64,000 bases of DNA from Acidobacteriota bacterium (GTDB taxonomy: Bacteria; Acidobacteriota; Vicinamibacteria; Vicinamibacterales; UBA2999): NCBI GenBank assembly GCA_018000455.1, contig JAGNJW010000023.1, positions 1-64,000 on the forward strand. Direction: 5' to 3'. The notes under the pieces are model-generated. The model searched no databases, was not told where the DNA came from, and worked only from the letters and a program-made list of their open reading frames with translations. Below are positions 34,458-43,870 of the stretch, one piece after another. Numbering within the stretch: the first letter of the stretch is position 1; each line of letters starts with the position of its first letter. A program made the translations under genes and the position numbers.

Positions 34458-35567
34458 ATGCCCCATCTATTCGATCCCCTCTCCATCCGCGCCGTCACCT
34501 TTCCGAACCGCATCTTCGTGTCGCCGATGTGCGAGTACTCGTGCCGCGACGGCTTCGCGAACGACTGGCATTTCGTGCATCTCGGGAGTCGCGCGGTGGG
34601 GGGCGCCGGTCTGGTGATGACCGAAGCCACGGCGGTGACTGCCGAGGGGCGCATCAGCCCCGAGGACCTCGGGCTCTGGCGCGACGCCCACATCGAGCCG
34701 CTGGCGCGGGCCGTCGGGTTCATCCACGAACACGGCAGCGTGGCCGGCATTCAACTGGCGCACGCCGGCCGCAAGGCCAGCACCTATCGGCCCTGGAGCG
34801 GGGACGGCGCAGTGCCCGAGGCCGAGGGCGGCTGGACGAGCGTCGTGGCACCGAGTGCGGTGCCGTTCGCCCCCAACTACCCGCTGCCGGCGGCCTTGAC
34901 CACCGACGGCATCCGCGACACCGTGGCGGCGTTTGGCGACGCGGCGCGACGCGCCCGGGAGGCCGGCTTCCGCGTGGTCGAGATTCACGCCGCTCACGGC
35001 TACCTGCTGCACGAGTTCCTGTCGCCGCTCAGCAACCACCGCACCGACGACTACGGCGGCTCGTTCGCCAACCGGACGCGGCTGCTCCTCGAGGTCGTGG
35101 CAGCCGTCCGCGATGTCTGGTCCGAGGGACTGCCGCTCTTGGTCCGGATCTCGGCGACGGACTGGACCGACGGCGGATGGGACCTGCCGCAATCGATCGA
35201 ACTGGCCCGTTTGCTGAAGCCGGCCGGCGTCGATCTCATCGACTGCTCGTCTGGTGGCAATGTGGCTGGCGCCCGGATTCCGCTGGGGCCGGGCTACCAG
35301 ACGCCATTTGCCGGCGAGATCCGGCGGCAGGCCGGGATCCTCACCGGCGCCGTCGGGATGATTACCACGGCGGTGCAGGCTGAGCACGTCGTCGTCACCG
35401 GCCAGGCCGACGCCGTACTGATGGCGCGCGAACTGCTGCGCGACCCGTACTTCCCGCTCAGGGCCGCGCGCGAACTCGGTCAGGACATGACCTGGCCGGC
35501 GCAGTATCTACGAGCGGGACCGCACGGCGCGGCGGCGCGGGCGACGACGCCGATGCCGGCCGTTTAG
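34458..35567 (+). CDS. NADPH dehydrogenase, YqjM-like old yellow enzyme
   Basis: A 369-residue FMN-dependent ene-reductase. The N-terminal SPMCEYS carries the redox-tuning Cys of the thermophilic-like OYE class (about residue 24). QLAHAGRKAS and EIHAAHGYLLHEFLSPLSNHR hold the substrate His pair and FMN contacts, and DDYGGSFANR follows. It reduces activated C=C bonds or helps against electrophile stress. A stem-loop region and a TetR promoter separate it from the following efflux operon. Confidence 0.92.
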   Translation: MPHLFDPLSIRAVTFPNRIFVSPMCEYSCRDGFANDWHFVHLGSRAVGGAGLVMTEATAVTAEGRISPEDLGLWRDAHIEPLARAVGFIHEHGSVAGIQLAHAGRKASTYRPWSGDGAVPEAEGGWTSVVAPSAVPFAPNYPLPAALTTDGIRDTVAAFGDAARRAREAGFRVVEIHAAHGYLLHEFLSPLSNHRTDDYGGSFANRTRLLLEVVAAVRDVWSEGLPLLVRISATDWTDGGWDLPQSIELARLLKPAGVDLIDCSSGGNVAGARIPLGPGYQTPFAGEIRRQAGILTGAVGMITTAVQAEHVVVTGQADAVLMARELLRDPYFPLRAARELGQDMTWPAQYLRAGPHGAAARATTPMPAV

Positions 35568-35703
35568 GCCGCGGCCCCAAGAAGACCGCGCTCGTCGGAC
35601 ACCACCCCGACACCCAACACTGCCCTCGCACTGGTGGTGCGCCCGCCCCGGGACCCCGAGGCGTTCGGGCCGAAGGCCTTCCGACAATCGGATTCGTGGC
35701 CAT

Positions 35704-35728
35704 GCCACGGCGAGAGGTTCGCCGTGGC
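35704..35728. terminator. Strong hairpin after the OYE gene
   Basis: GCCACGGCGA, a five-base loop, then TCGCCGTGGC: a perfect ten-base stem. CGTGGC at 35695-35700 can pair alternatively with GCCACG in the same arm. There is no T-run. It sits 14 bases before the TetR -10 box and may insulate the efflux operon. Confidence 0.4.
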
Positions 35729-35741
35729 ACCGCTTTCGTAG

Positions 35742-35762
35742 TAAACTGACTCGTCGGTCAGT
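35742..35762 (+). promoter_or_regulatory. TetR operator overlapping the efflux promoter
   Basis: ACTGAC and GTCAGT (35745-35750 and 35757-35762) form a perfect inverted repeat with a six-base centre. It overlaps a TAAACT -10-like box (35742-35747) upstream of the TetR gene. Size and position fit autoregulation by the TetR protein encoded next. Confidence 0.6.
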
Positions 35763-35787
35763 CCACTGCACTGAGCATTCATTCCTC

Positions 35788-36429
35788 GTGACCATGCCGG
35801 TTGCCCGTCCCTCCAAAGAGGAAGTCGTCGCCGCTTTCCGACGGAAGGCGTTGCTCGAGGCCGCCAGCCGTGTATTCGGTGCCAAGGGGTTCGAAGACGC
35901 AACCATGGAGGCCATCGCCGAACGGGCCGGTGTGGCCAAAGGCACGGTCTACCTCTACTACCCGTCGAAGCAGTCGATCTACGACGCCACCTTCGCCGCC
36001 GGGACCCTCGAACTCACGCGCCTCACCGATGAAGCGGTGCGCGCCGCGCCGTCGGTGAAGGCAGCTATTGCCGCCTTCGTCGAAACGCGCGTCACCTATT
36101 TCCAGCAGCATTCCGACTACTTCCGGCTCTACGTGACGGAGATCAGCCGGATGGTGAGCGACCGCGGACCACGCAAAGGCGTGTGCCGTAACGCCCTCGA
36201 GAGCCACACGCGCGTCCTGCAGCAGGTGATCGCCGGAGCCGTGCAGGCCGGTGAGGCCCGGGCGGTCGATCCGGCGGCGACGGCAATGGCGATCTTCGAT
36301 ATCACCCGCGGTCTGGTGGCTCGCCGCTTCACGACCTCGGCCAGGTCGGACGCGGCGCGCGACATCGAGTTTCTGACCGACCTCATCTGGGCGGGCCTGA
36401 GGCCCGGGCCCGAAGGACACACTGCATGA
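35788..36429 (+). CDS. TetR family transcriptional repressor of an efflux operon
   Basis: 213 residues. The N-terminal helix-turn-helix has ALLEAASRVFGAKGFEDATMEAIAERAGVAKGTVYLYYPSK-like spacing with the usual GTVYLYY recognition helix (about residues 35-60). The ligand domain is helical, with FRLYVTEISRM. Start is GTG at 35788 or ATG at 35794. Its stop shares ATGA with the TolC gene, so regulator and pump are one operon. A palindromic operator lies upstream. Confidence 0.92.
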   Translation: MTMPVARPSKEEVVAAFRRKALLEAASRVFGAKGFEDATMEAIAERAGVAKGTVYLYYPSKQSIYDATFAAGTLELTRLTDEAVRAAPSVKAAIAAFVETRVTYFQQHSDYFRLYVTEISRMVSDRGPRKGVCRNALESHTRVLQQVIAGAVQAGEARAVDPAATAMAIFDITRGLVARRFTTSARSDAARDIEFLTDLIWAGLRPGPEGHTA

Positions 36430-37817
36430 CGCGATCACTTCTGGTCGTCCTGCCGCTCGCCGTCGCGCTCGTGGGGCCAGCGCCGGCGCAGGCGCAGACC
36501 GAGGGCGGCGGCTCGCCAAGTCCGTTTCTCGGCAGTGTGCCGCAGGGTGAGGCGCGTCGCGAGCCGCTGGCCTTGTCGCTTCGCGAGGCGCTCAGCCGCG
36601 CGCTGCAGTTCAATCTCGGTCTGCTGCTACAGGAAGAAGCCGTGCAGGCGTCGCACGGCGCGCGCTGGCGGGCATTGGCCGACTTGCTGCCACAGGTGTC
36701 GGGCAGCCTCAGCGAGCGCCGCCAGGTGATCAACCTCGAGGCCTTTGGCTTTCCGGCGCCCGATCCGATCGTGGGCCCGTTCAACGTCTTCGATGCGCGT
36801 ATCGGCCTGTCGCAGCCGATCTTCGACCTGAGCGCACTGAGCAGCGCCCGGGCCGCAACCCATGCCGAACGCGCCGCCGCCTCGGGTCTGAAGTCGGCGC
36901 GCGAGTTCGTCGTGCTGGTGTCGGTGAACCTGTACCTCGAAGCCGTCACCGCCGCCAGCCGCATCGAAGTGGTCAAGGCCCAGCAGGACACCGCCGCCGC
37001 GCTCGAACGTCAGGCCCGGAACCTGAAGGAGGCGGGACTGGTCGCTGGAATCGACGTGTTGCGCGCTCAGGTGCAGGTACAGAACCAGCGACAGCGGCGG
37101 ATCCTGGCCGACAACGCCTTCGAGAAGGCCAAGCTGCGGCTGGCGCGGGCGATCGGCGTGCCGCCGGGGCAGTCGCTGACACTGACCGACACGGTGCCGT
37201 TCGCACCGCTGGCCGAGGTGCCGCTCGACAAGGCGCTGGCCGACGCCTACGCGCAGCGGCCGGACTACCTGGCCGCGACGGATCGCTTGGCTGGGGCGGA
37301 GGCCAAGTTGCGCGCCGCCAGCTTCGACTATCTGCCGACCCTGCGCGTCGATGCCGACTACGGCACCATCGGCCAGACGGCCGGCGGGGCCCATCCCACC
37401 TACGCCATCGCCGCCACGGTACGCGTGCCCATCTTCGAGGGCGGCCGTACCCGGGGCAAGCGGATGGAGGCCGCCGCCGCCGTCAACGAGCGACGCGCGG
37501 AACTCGAGGATCTGCGCGGTCGCATCGACATGGAGGTGCGCGACGCGTTGCTCGATCTGGCAGCGGCCTCGCAGCAACTCGAGGCCGTCACGACCACGAC
37601 GTCGCTCGCCGGCCAGCAGCTTGCCCAGGCCCGCGACCGCTTCGCCGCCGGGGTGGCCGGCAATCTCGAGGTGACGCAGGCGCAGGAAGCCGTGGCGGCC
37701 GCGTCGGACCAGTACATCGACTCGCTCTACCGCCACAACCTGGCGAAGGCGTCGCTTGCCCGCGCCGTGGGCACCGCCGAGCAAGCCGTCACGGCGTTCC
37801 TGGGAGGCACCAAGTGA
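36426..37817 (+). CDS. TolC-family outer-membrane efflux protein
   Basis: A 463-residue outer-membrane channel with a clear signal peptide (LLVVLPLAVALVGPAPAQA). Two homologous halves of long coiled helices with LSLREALSRALQFN and KALADAYAQRPDYLAA, and GVAGNLEVTQAQEAV near the end, are typical of the OEP family. It spans the periplasm and outer membrane for the HlyD-EmrB partners downstream. ATGA overlap with TetR and GTGA overlap with the adaptor show tight coupling. Confidence 0.93.
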   Translation: MTRSLLVVLPLAVALVGPAPAQAQTEGGGSPSPFLGSVPQGEARREPLALSLREALSRALQFNLGLLLQEEAVQASHGARWRALADLLPQVSGSLSERRQVINLEAFGFPAPDPIVGPFNVFDARIGLSQPIFDLSALSSARAATHAERAAASGLKSAREFVVLVSVNLYLEAVTAASRIEVVKAQQDTAAALERQARNLKEAGLVAGIDVLRAQVQVQNQRQRRILADNAFEKAKLRLARAIGVPPGQSLTLTDTVPFAPLAEVPLDKALADAYAQRPDYLAATDRLAGAEAKLRAASFDYLPTLRVDADYGTIGQTAGGAHPTYAIAATVRVPIFEGGRTRGKRMEAAAAVNERRAELEDLRGRIDMEVRDALLDLAAASQQLEAVTTTTSLAGQQLAQARDRFAAGVAGNLEVTQAQEAVAAASDQYIDSLYRHNLAKASLARAVGTAEQAVTAFLGGTK

Positions 37818-39040
37818 AGGCCGACACTCTGCAATCCTCGCGCGGCATCGCGCGTTGGTTCGTGCTTGCGGTCATCGTGATCGTCGCCATCGTCGGCGGC
37901 ATCGTGCTGGCCGGCCGAGGTCACGAGGCGACCGACGACGCGCAGGCGGAAGGTCGCATTACCCAGATCTCCACACGTGTGGGGGGGCCGGTGGCGAGCC
38001 TGCAGGTGGTCGACAACCAGTACGTGGAGGCGGGCACCCTGCTGGCCCAGATCGATCCGCGTGAGTACGAGATCGCCGTAGCCAGAGCCACGGCCGAACT
38101 GTCCGACGCACGAGCCAGCGCCCAGGCCGTCAGCGCGAGCGTGCCGATCGCCGCCGCCTCGACCTCGAGTGACGTGCGCACCGCGAGCAGTTCGGTCGAC
38201 GAGTCGCAGGCGGGGATCACGCTGGCCGACCGCCAGGTGGAAGTGGCCAGAGCACAGCTCGTGGCCACCGAAGCCCGCGTGCGTGAGCGTCAGGCCACAG
38301 CTGTCAGGGCCGAACGTGACGTCGAGCGACTCAAGCCGCTCGTCGACAAGGATGAGATCGCCCAGCAACAGTTCGATGCCGCCGTGGCCATCGCGCAGTC
38401 GGCGCGGGCGGCCGCCGAGGCCGCCCAGTCGGATGCGGCGGCCACGCGCACCGGCGTGGCGGTGGCCGAACAGCGCGCGCTACAGTCGAGAGCGGTCGCC
38501 AGTCGGGCCCAGGCCGGGCTCGAGTCGGCGCGCACGGCGCCCGAGCAGCTGCAGGCCACGAGGGCCCGGGCGGCGGCCGCCGAGGCGCGCGTGCAGCAGG
38601 CCGACGCCGTGCTGGCGCAGGCACAGTTGAACCTCGAGCGCGCCACTATCAAGGCGCCGAGTGCCGGCATCGTGAGCAAGCGCTCGATCGAAGTGGGTCA
38701 GACGCTCCAACCCATGCAGCCGCTGATGGCGCTGGTCTCGCGTGACGACGTGTGGGTGGTGGCGAACTTCAAGGAGACGCAGCTGGCCGACGTCCGGCCC
38801 GGACAGTCGGCCACCGTGGCGGTGGACGGCCTCGACGGCCGCGAGTTCAGCGGTACGGTCGAGAGTGTCGGCGCGGCGACCGGCGCCAAGTTCAGCCTGC
38901 TGCCGCCGGAGAACGCCACCGGAAACTACGTGAAGGTGGTGCAGCGGATCCCGGTGAAGATCGTGCTGACCCCGGGGCAGGATCCCGACCACCGACTGCG
39001 CCCGGGTATGTCGGTCTACGCTTCGATCTCGACGAAGTAG
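37814..39040 (+). CDS. HlyD/EmrA-type membrane fusion adaptor
   Basis: A 408-residue periplasmic adaptor. One membrane segment (about residues 13-34) is followed by the first half of the biotinyl-lipoyl domain (ISTRVGGPVASLQVVDNQYVEAG). A very long Ala/Glu/Arg-rich coiled-coil hairpin spans about 80-285. The second lipoyl half (ATIKAPSAGIVSKRSIEVGQ) and a beta-barrel domain (VWVVANFKETQLADVRPGQ) follow. It links EmrB-type MFS pumps to TolC. Confidence 0.93.
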   Translation: MKADTLQSSRGIARWFVLAVIVIVAIVGGIVLAGRGHEATDDAQAEGRITQISTRVGGPVASLQVVDNQYVEAGTLLAQIDPREYEIAVARATAELSDARASAQAVSASVPIAAASTSSDVRTASSSVDESQAGITLADRQVEVARAQLVATEARVRERQATAVRAERDVERLKPLVDKDEIAQQQFDAAVAIAQSARAAAEAAQSDAAATRTGVAVAEQRALQSRAVASRAQAGLESARTAPEQLQATRARAAAAEARVQQADAVLAQAQLNLERATIKAPSAGIVSKRSIEVGQTLQPMQPLMALVSRDDVWVVANFKETQLADVRPGQSATVAVDGLDGREFSGTVESVGAATGAKFSLLPPENATGNYVKVVQRIPVKIVLTPGQDPDHRLRPGMSVYASISTK

Positions 39041-39045
39041 CCGGC

Positions 39046-40605
39046 ATGGACGGCCCCGCCCCCAGGACGGTCAACCCGTGGATCGTCGCCGTCGCGGTGA
39101 TGTTCGCCACCTTCATGGAGGTGCTGGACACGACGGTCGTCAACGTGTCGCTGCCGCACATCGCCGGCAACCTGTCGGCGACCATCGACGAGTCCACCTG
39201 GGTCTTGACCTCCTACCTCGTGGCCAATGCGATCGTCCTGCCACTCACCGGCTGGCTCGCCACCTACTTCGGGCGCAAGCGCCTGCTGATGGTGTCGGTT
39301 ACCGGCTTCACGCTGTCGTCGCTGCTGTGCGGCCTGGCCCCGAACCTGCCGCTGCTGGTGCTGTTCCGACTGCTGCAGGGCGCCACCGGCGGCGCCATGC
39401 AGCCCTTGTCGCAGGCCATACTGCTCGAAGCGTTCCCGCCGCACGAGCGCGGCAAGGCCATGGGTTTCTGGGGCCTCGGCATCGTCGTCGCGCCGATTCT
39501 CGGCCCGGTGCTCGGCGGCTGGCTGACCGACGCCTACAGTTGGCGCTGGGTGTTCTACATCAACCTGCCGGTGGGCATCACCTCGCTCGTGATGACCAAG
39601 CTCTACGTCTTCGACCCGCCCTACCTGCGGCGCGAGACGACGCGCATCGACTACTTGGGCATCGGCCTGCTCGCCTTGTGGGTGGGCACCCTGCAACTGG
39701 TGCTCGATCTCGGGCAGCAGCGCGACTGGTTCTCATCGTCGCTCATCACCACGCTCGTGGTGATGGCCGGCGGCGGCCTGGTGGCCTTCGTCGTGCGCGA
39801 ACTGATGGCGGCCGAGCCGGTCATCGATCTTCGCGTCTTCAAACTGCGTACTTACAGCGCCGGCGTGTTCCTGATGACGACGCTCGGCTTTGTGCTCTAC
39901 GGCAGCCTGGTGCTGCTGCCGATCATGCTGCAGACCCTGCTCGGCTATCCGTCCCTGCAGGCCGGCATCGCCATGGCGCCTCGCGGTATGGGCTCGCTCA
40001 TCGGCATGCCGGTGGTCGGGCTGCTGGTGGGCAAGCTCGATCCGCGCGGGCTGGTGGCCGGCGGGCTTGTCGTCGGTGCCGGCACCTTGTTCTGGCTCGG
40101 CAGTCTCAACCTCGGCGCCGGCTACTGGGACATCTTCTGGCCGCAGTTCCTCCAGGGTGTCGGGTTGTCGCTGGTATTCGTGCCCCTCACGACCATCAGC
40201 ATGGATCCGATTCCGCGCGAGCGAATGGGCAACGCCACCAGCCTGTTCAGTCTGATGCGCAATCTGGGCGGCAGCGTCGGCATCGCCGTGACCACGACGC
40301 TACTGGCGCGCAAGCAGCACGTCTACGGCGCCGTACTCGGCGAACGCATCGACGGCTACTCGCAGGCGTCGCGGACCACGCTGGAGGCGGCGCGACAGGG
40401 CTTCCTGGCCTCCGGCAGCGACCCGGTCACGGCGCTGCAGCGGGCCTACGCCGCCACCGCCGGCATCGTGCAACGGCAGGCGGCGATGATCTCCTTCGTG
40501 GAGGTGTTTCGCCTGCTCGGAATCATCTTCCTGGTGCTGCTGCCGCTGGTGATGCTGATGAAGCGGCCGAAAGGCGCCGCCAACACCGATGCCGCCGCAC
40601 ACTGA
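39046..40605 (+). CDS. DHA2 family multidrug MFS transporter (EmrB-like)
   Basis: A 519-residue, 14-span drug/proton antiporter. MEVLDTTVVNVSLPHIAGNL is the DHA2 opening; GRKRLLMVSVTGF lies in the loop between spans 2 and 3, and GPVLGGWLTD is antiporter motif C. It extrudes hydrophobic compounds through the HlyD and TolC proteins encoded just upstream. The ATG at 39046 lies five bases after the adaptor stop. No terminator is evident downstream. Confidence 0.93.
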   Translation: MDGPAPRTVNPWIVAVAVMFATFMEVLDTTVVNVSLPHIAGNLSATIDESTWVLTSYLVANAIVLPLTGWLATYFGRKRLLMVSVTGFTLSSLLCGLAPNLPLLVLFRLLQGATGGAMQPLSQAILLEAFPPHERGKAMGFWGLGIVVAPILGPVLGGWLTDAYSWRWVFYINLPVGITSLVMTKLYVFDPPYLRRETTRIDYLGIGLLALWVGTLQLVLDLGQQRDWFSSSLITTLVVMAGGGLVAFVVRELMAAEPVIDLRVFKLRTYSAGVFLMTTLGFVLYGSLVLLPIMLQTLLGYPSLQAGIAMAPRGMGSLIGMPVVGLLVGKLDPRGLVAGGLVVGAGTLFWLGSLNLGAGYWDIFWPQFLQGVGLSLVFVPLTTISMDPIPRERMGNATSLFSLMRNLGGSVGIAVTTTLLARKQHVYGAVLGERIDGYSQASRTTLEAARQGFLASGSDPVTALQRAYAATAGIVQRQAAMISFVEVFRLLGIIFLVLLPLVMLMKRPKGAANTDAAAH

Positions 40606-40683
40606 GGTCGGACGCTGATAGCGATCGCGACGGTGGCGAGGCAGCGCCGCCAGGGCCGCCGAACCAGAACCGTGTCGGCCGGG

Positions 40684-40875
40684 CTACACCCCGAAGCCGT
40701 AGCCGCGGTCGTCGCTCACGTCAGGCGCGGGCAGCTCCGCTTCCGCAACAGGCGCGAAGCCATCGGCCTGGTCGAACGACAGCTCGCCCCACGCCGGGCC
40801 GGGTGCGGCCCATCCCCTCAGGGCGGCGAGGTCGGCGGATGTCGGTTCGGGGTCGAAGCGGTTCGAATGGGTCAT
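40684..40875 (-). CDS. Small hypothetical acidic protein
   Basis: 63 residues beginning MTHSNRFDPEPTSADLAALRG and ending in an acidic, Gly-rich tail. No family is recognised. Support comes from a TACAAT box at 40919-40914 on the same strand about 38 bases before the ATG, and from sitting alone between two plus-strand transcription units. It could be spurious. Confidence 0.4.
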   Translation of the reverse strand: MTHSNRFDPEPTSADLAALRGWAAPGPAWGELSFDQADGFAPVAEAELPAPDVSDDRGYGFGV

Positions 40876-40913
40876 GGCTCTGGTCTGGCGGCTCGCCGGC
40901 TGGGGAGTCATCG

Positions 40914-40919
40914 ATTGTA
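40914..40919 (-). promoter_or_regulatory. -10 box of the small minus-strand gene
   Basis: TACAAT on the minus strand, 38 bases upstream of the ATG at 40875. Confidence 0.35.
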
Positions 40920-40971
40920 TCGGCTTGGCGCATGGATGACTACACCTCCGATGGCGCCCATGTCCGACCGC

Positions 40972-40977
40972 TACAAT
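40972..40977 (+). promoter_or_regulatory. -10 box of the amidohydrolase gene
   Basis: TACAAT, 52 bases before the ATG at 41030. Confidence 0.4.
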
Positions 40978-41029
40978 GCGGAACGCTGGTGGCCTGACGC
41001 TGCCGCGCCCGACACCGAGACCGACCGCC

Positions 41030-42610
41030 ATGCGCATCCGACGCCCCGCTCCCGCCCTCCTGCTGGTCGCCCTGACCGTCGCCGCCATCCAGCTCCGGGC
41101 CCAGACGCGCTACGACCTGCTCATCCGCGGCGGCCAGGTCGTCGACGGCAGCGGCGCTGCGGCCGTGCGAGCCGACGTGGGCGTGACCGGCGACCGCATC
41201 CGGGCCGTCGGCGACCTCGGCGGCGCGACGGCCACGACCGTCGTCGACGCGTCGGGCCGTTACGTGACCGCGGGCTTCATCGACGTCCACTCCCACGCCG
41301 GCCCCGGCCTGGCAACCGCCGAGCTCAAAGAAGGCCGGCCGGTCCTGGCGCAGGGCATCACGACGGTGCTCGTCAATCCCGACGGCGGCGGTCCCGTAGA
41401 CCTGGCCGCCCAGCGCACCGAGTACCAGAAGCGCGGCATCGGGCTGAACGTCGGCCTGATGGTGCCGCACGGGTCGGTGCGCAACGCCGTGCTCGGCATG
41501 AGCGACCGGGATCCGGCCGCCGCGGATCTGGCGAAGATGACGGCGCTCGTTGGCGACGGCATGCGCGCCGGCGCCTTCGGGCTGTCGAGCGGCCTCTACT
41601 ATGCGCCGGGCTCCTATTCGAAGACGGCGGAGGTCATCGCCATGGCCAGGGAGGCGGCGCCATTCGGCGGCACCTACAGCAGCCACATCCGCGACGAAGC
41701 CGACTACGGCATCGGGGTCGTGGCAGCCGTCGACGAGGTGATCACCATTGCCGAGCAAGCCGGCGTCACCGGCGTCGTCACCCACATGAAGGCGCTCGGG
41801 CCCGCCAGCTGGGGCCTGTCGAAGACGCTCGTCGCGCATATCGAGGCGGCACGCAGCCGCGGCGTGAAGGTGTTCGCCGATCAGTATCCGTATGAGGCCA
41901 GCGGCACCGGCATCGTCGGGGCGCTGATGCCCCGCTGGGCGCAGGTGGGCGGACGCGACGTGATGACGCGGCGCATCACCGGCGAACTGCGCGGCAAGGT
42001 GCGTGACGAGGTAAAGGCCAATCTCGCGCGTCGCGGCGGCGCCGATACCTTCCTCATCTCGGAGTACGAGCCCGACACGTCGATCGAGGGCAAGCGCCTG
42101 TCGGACCTCGCCGTGGCTGCAGGCCTCGCACCCGAGGAGTACGCGCTCACGCTGCTCGAGAAGGGGGACGCGGGACTGGTGTCGTTCAACATGTCCGAGA
42201 GCGACATCGCGCTCATCATGCAGCAGCCGTGGACGATGACCTGCACCGACGGCGGACTGCAGCCCGCGACCGACGGCAAGCCGCATCCCCGCGCCTACGG
42301 CGCCTTTCCGCGCAAGCTGCAGCGCTACGTGCGCGAGCGTGGAGTGGTCGCCCTGCCCTTCGCGATCAGGTCGATGACGGCGCTGGCGGCCGAGGTGTTC
42401 GGCATGAAGGATCGCGGCGTGGTGCGGCCGGGCGCCTTCGCCGATCTGCTGGTCTTCGATCTGACCCTGGTGAAGGAAGTCGCGACCTATGAGGACCCGC
42501 ACCAGCTCGCCGAAGGCCTCGACACCATCATCGTGAACGGCAAGATCGCGCGCGACCGCGGCCGCTTCACTGGGGCCCTCGCCGGCCGTGTCCTCAGACT
42601 CGAGCGCTAG
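41030..42610 (+). CDS. Exported D-aminoacylase-like amidohydrolase
   Basis: A 526-residue metal-dependent hydrolase of the N-acyl-D-amino-acid deacylase group. An N-terminal signal (PALLLVALTVAAIQLRA) precedes YDLLIRGGQVVDGSG, the composite beta-sandwich opening. GFIDVHSHAG carries the HXH metal pair; YSSHIRDEAD and VVTHMKALG hold further ligands, and MTCTDGGLQPATDG the catalytic Asp. VRPGAFADLLVFD closes the fold. It probably cleaves N-acyl-D-amino acids or D-residue dipeptides in the periplasm. The ATG at 41030 is chosen because it begins the signal peptide. Confidence 0.88.
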   Translation: MRIRRPAPALLLVALTVAAIQLRAQTRYDLLIRGGQVVDGSGAAAVRADVGVTGDRIRAVGDLGGATATTVVDASGRYVTAGFIDVHSHAGPGLATAELKEGRPVLAQGITTVLVNPDGGGPVDLAAQRTEYQKRGIGLNVGLMVPHGSVRNAVLGMSDRDPAAADLAKMTALVGDGMRAGAFGLSSGLYYAPGSYSKTAEVIAMAREAAPFGGTYSSHIRDEADYGIGVVAAVDEVITIAEQAGVTGVVTHMKALGPASWGLSKTLVAHIEAARSRGVKVFADQYPYEASGTGIVGALMPRWAQVGGRDVMTRRITGELRGKVRDEVKANLARRGGADTFLISEYEPDTSIEGKRLSDLAVAAGLAPEEYALTLLEKGDAGLVSFNMSESDIALIMQQPWTMTCTDGGLQPATDGKPHPRAYGAFPRKLQRYVRERGVVALPFAIRSMTALAAEVFGMKDRGVVRPGAFADLLVFDLTLVKEVATYEDPHQLAEGLDTIIVNGKIARDRGRFTGALAGRVLRLER

Positions 42611-42616
42611 CCCGGA

Positions 42617-43870
42617 CTAGCGGCGGTCGCCGGTGATGAGGCGCACGCCGCGCTGCCGCGTGAGGTAGGCGACGAGCCACTGCACGAGCACCACCATGCG
42701 GTTCTTGAAGCCGACCAGGAACACGAGGTGGAGGAACAGCCACGCCAGCCACGCCGGATAGCCGGTCAGGGAGACCCATCCCAAATCGGCCACGGCCCGG
42801 GCGCGGCCGATGGTGGCCATGTTGCCGAGATTCCGGTAGGTGAACGGCACGGTCGGGCGGCCCTGCAGCCGCGCCAGGATGTTGTGTGCCGCCCGGCGCC
42901 CCGACTGCATGGCGACTTGAGCCACACCGGGCAACGACTGACCGTCGGCGCCGGTGAAGATCATCAAGTCGCCGGCGACGAAGATTTCGGAGTGCGCCGG
43001 CACCGACAAGTCTGGCGCCACCTTCACGCGCCCGAGCCGGTCGATCTCGCCGCCCAGTTGCCGGCCGACCGGTGAGGCCTGCACCCCGGCTGCCCAGACG
43101 ATCGTCCTGGCGCGGATCGTCTCGTCGCCGATGTGCACCATGCCCTCGCCGACGTCGGTCACGATGGTCGACTCGCGCACCTCGACGCCGAGCGATGCCA
43201 GCGCCTCACGGGCCGACGTCCGCAGACGATCGCCATAGCTCGACAGAATCGTCGGACCGCCCTCGAGCAGCAGCACGCGCGAGGTTTCGGGCGCGACGGC
43301 GTCGAACTCGTCGGCCAATGCCTGACGGGCAATCTCGGCGATGGCGCCCGCCATCTCCACGCCCGTCGGACCGCCGCCAATGACGACGAAGGTGAGGAGG
43401 TCGCGCTGGCGGCCTTCGTCGGCCTCGCGCTCCGCCTCCTCGAACGCAACCAGCACTCGGCGGCGGATGGCCACCGCGTCGTCGAGCGTCTTGAGGCCCG
43501 GCGCATGGGCCGCCCACTGGTCGTGTCCGAAGTAGGCATGCGTCACGCCGGTGGCGACCACCAGGTAGTCGTAGGCAAGCGGCCCGCTGGAGGCCAATTC
43601 CAGACGGTGCTCGCCAGCCTGCACGGCGACGACGTCGTCGAGCAGCACGCGTACATTGGCCTGACGTCGCAGAATCCAGCGAATCGGTGCGGCGATGTCA
43701 GCAGGTGACAGACCGGCGGTGGCCACCTGATAGAGCAACGGTTGGAACACGTGGTGGTTGTAGCGATCGACGACCACGACCTCCACCAACGCTCCCGCCA
43801 GCGCCCGCACCGCCGCCAGGCCGGCAAAGCCGCCTCCCACGACGACCACGCGCGGGCGGTCCGTCATCAT
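42617..43870 (-). CDS. ndh: Type II NADH:quinone oxidoreductase (NDH-2)
   Basis: A 417-residue single-subunit, non-proton-pumping NADH dehydrogenase. RVVVVGGGFAGLAAVRAL binds FAD, TFVVIGGGPTGVEMAGAI binds NADH, and YDYLVVATGV and EIFVAGDLM are the usual flavoprotein blocks. A C-terminal hydrophobic region (AWLAWLFLHLVFLVGF) fits membrane attachment. The ATG at 43870 overlaps the stop of the upstream ABC permease, so it is co-translated with it, an unusual partnership. It can feed NADH electrons to quinone. Confidence 0.92.
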   Translation of the reverse strand: MMTDRPRVVVVGGGFAGLAAVRALAGALVEVVVVDRYNHHVFQPLLYQVATAGLSPADIAAPIRWILRRQANVRVLLDDVVAVQAGEHRLELASSGPLAYDYLVVATGVTHAYFGHDQWAAHAPGLKTLDDAVAIRRRVLVAFEEAEREADEGRQRDLLTFVVIGGGPTGVEMAGAIAEIARQALADEFDAVAPETSRVLLLEGGPTILSSYGDRLRTSAREALASLGVEVRESTIVTDVGEGMVHIGDETIRARTIVWAAGVQASPVGRQLGGEIDRLGRVKVAPDLSVPAHSEIFVAGDLMIFTGADGQSLPGVAQVAMQSGRRAAHNILARLQGRPTVPFTYRNLGNMATIGRARAVADLGWVSLTGYPAWLAWLFLHLVFLVGFKNRMVVLVQWLVAYLTRQRGVRLITGDRR

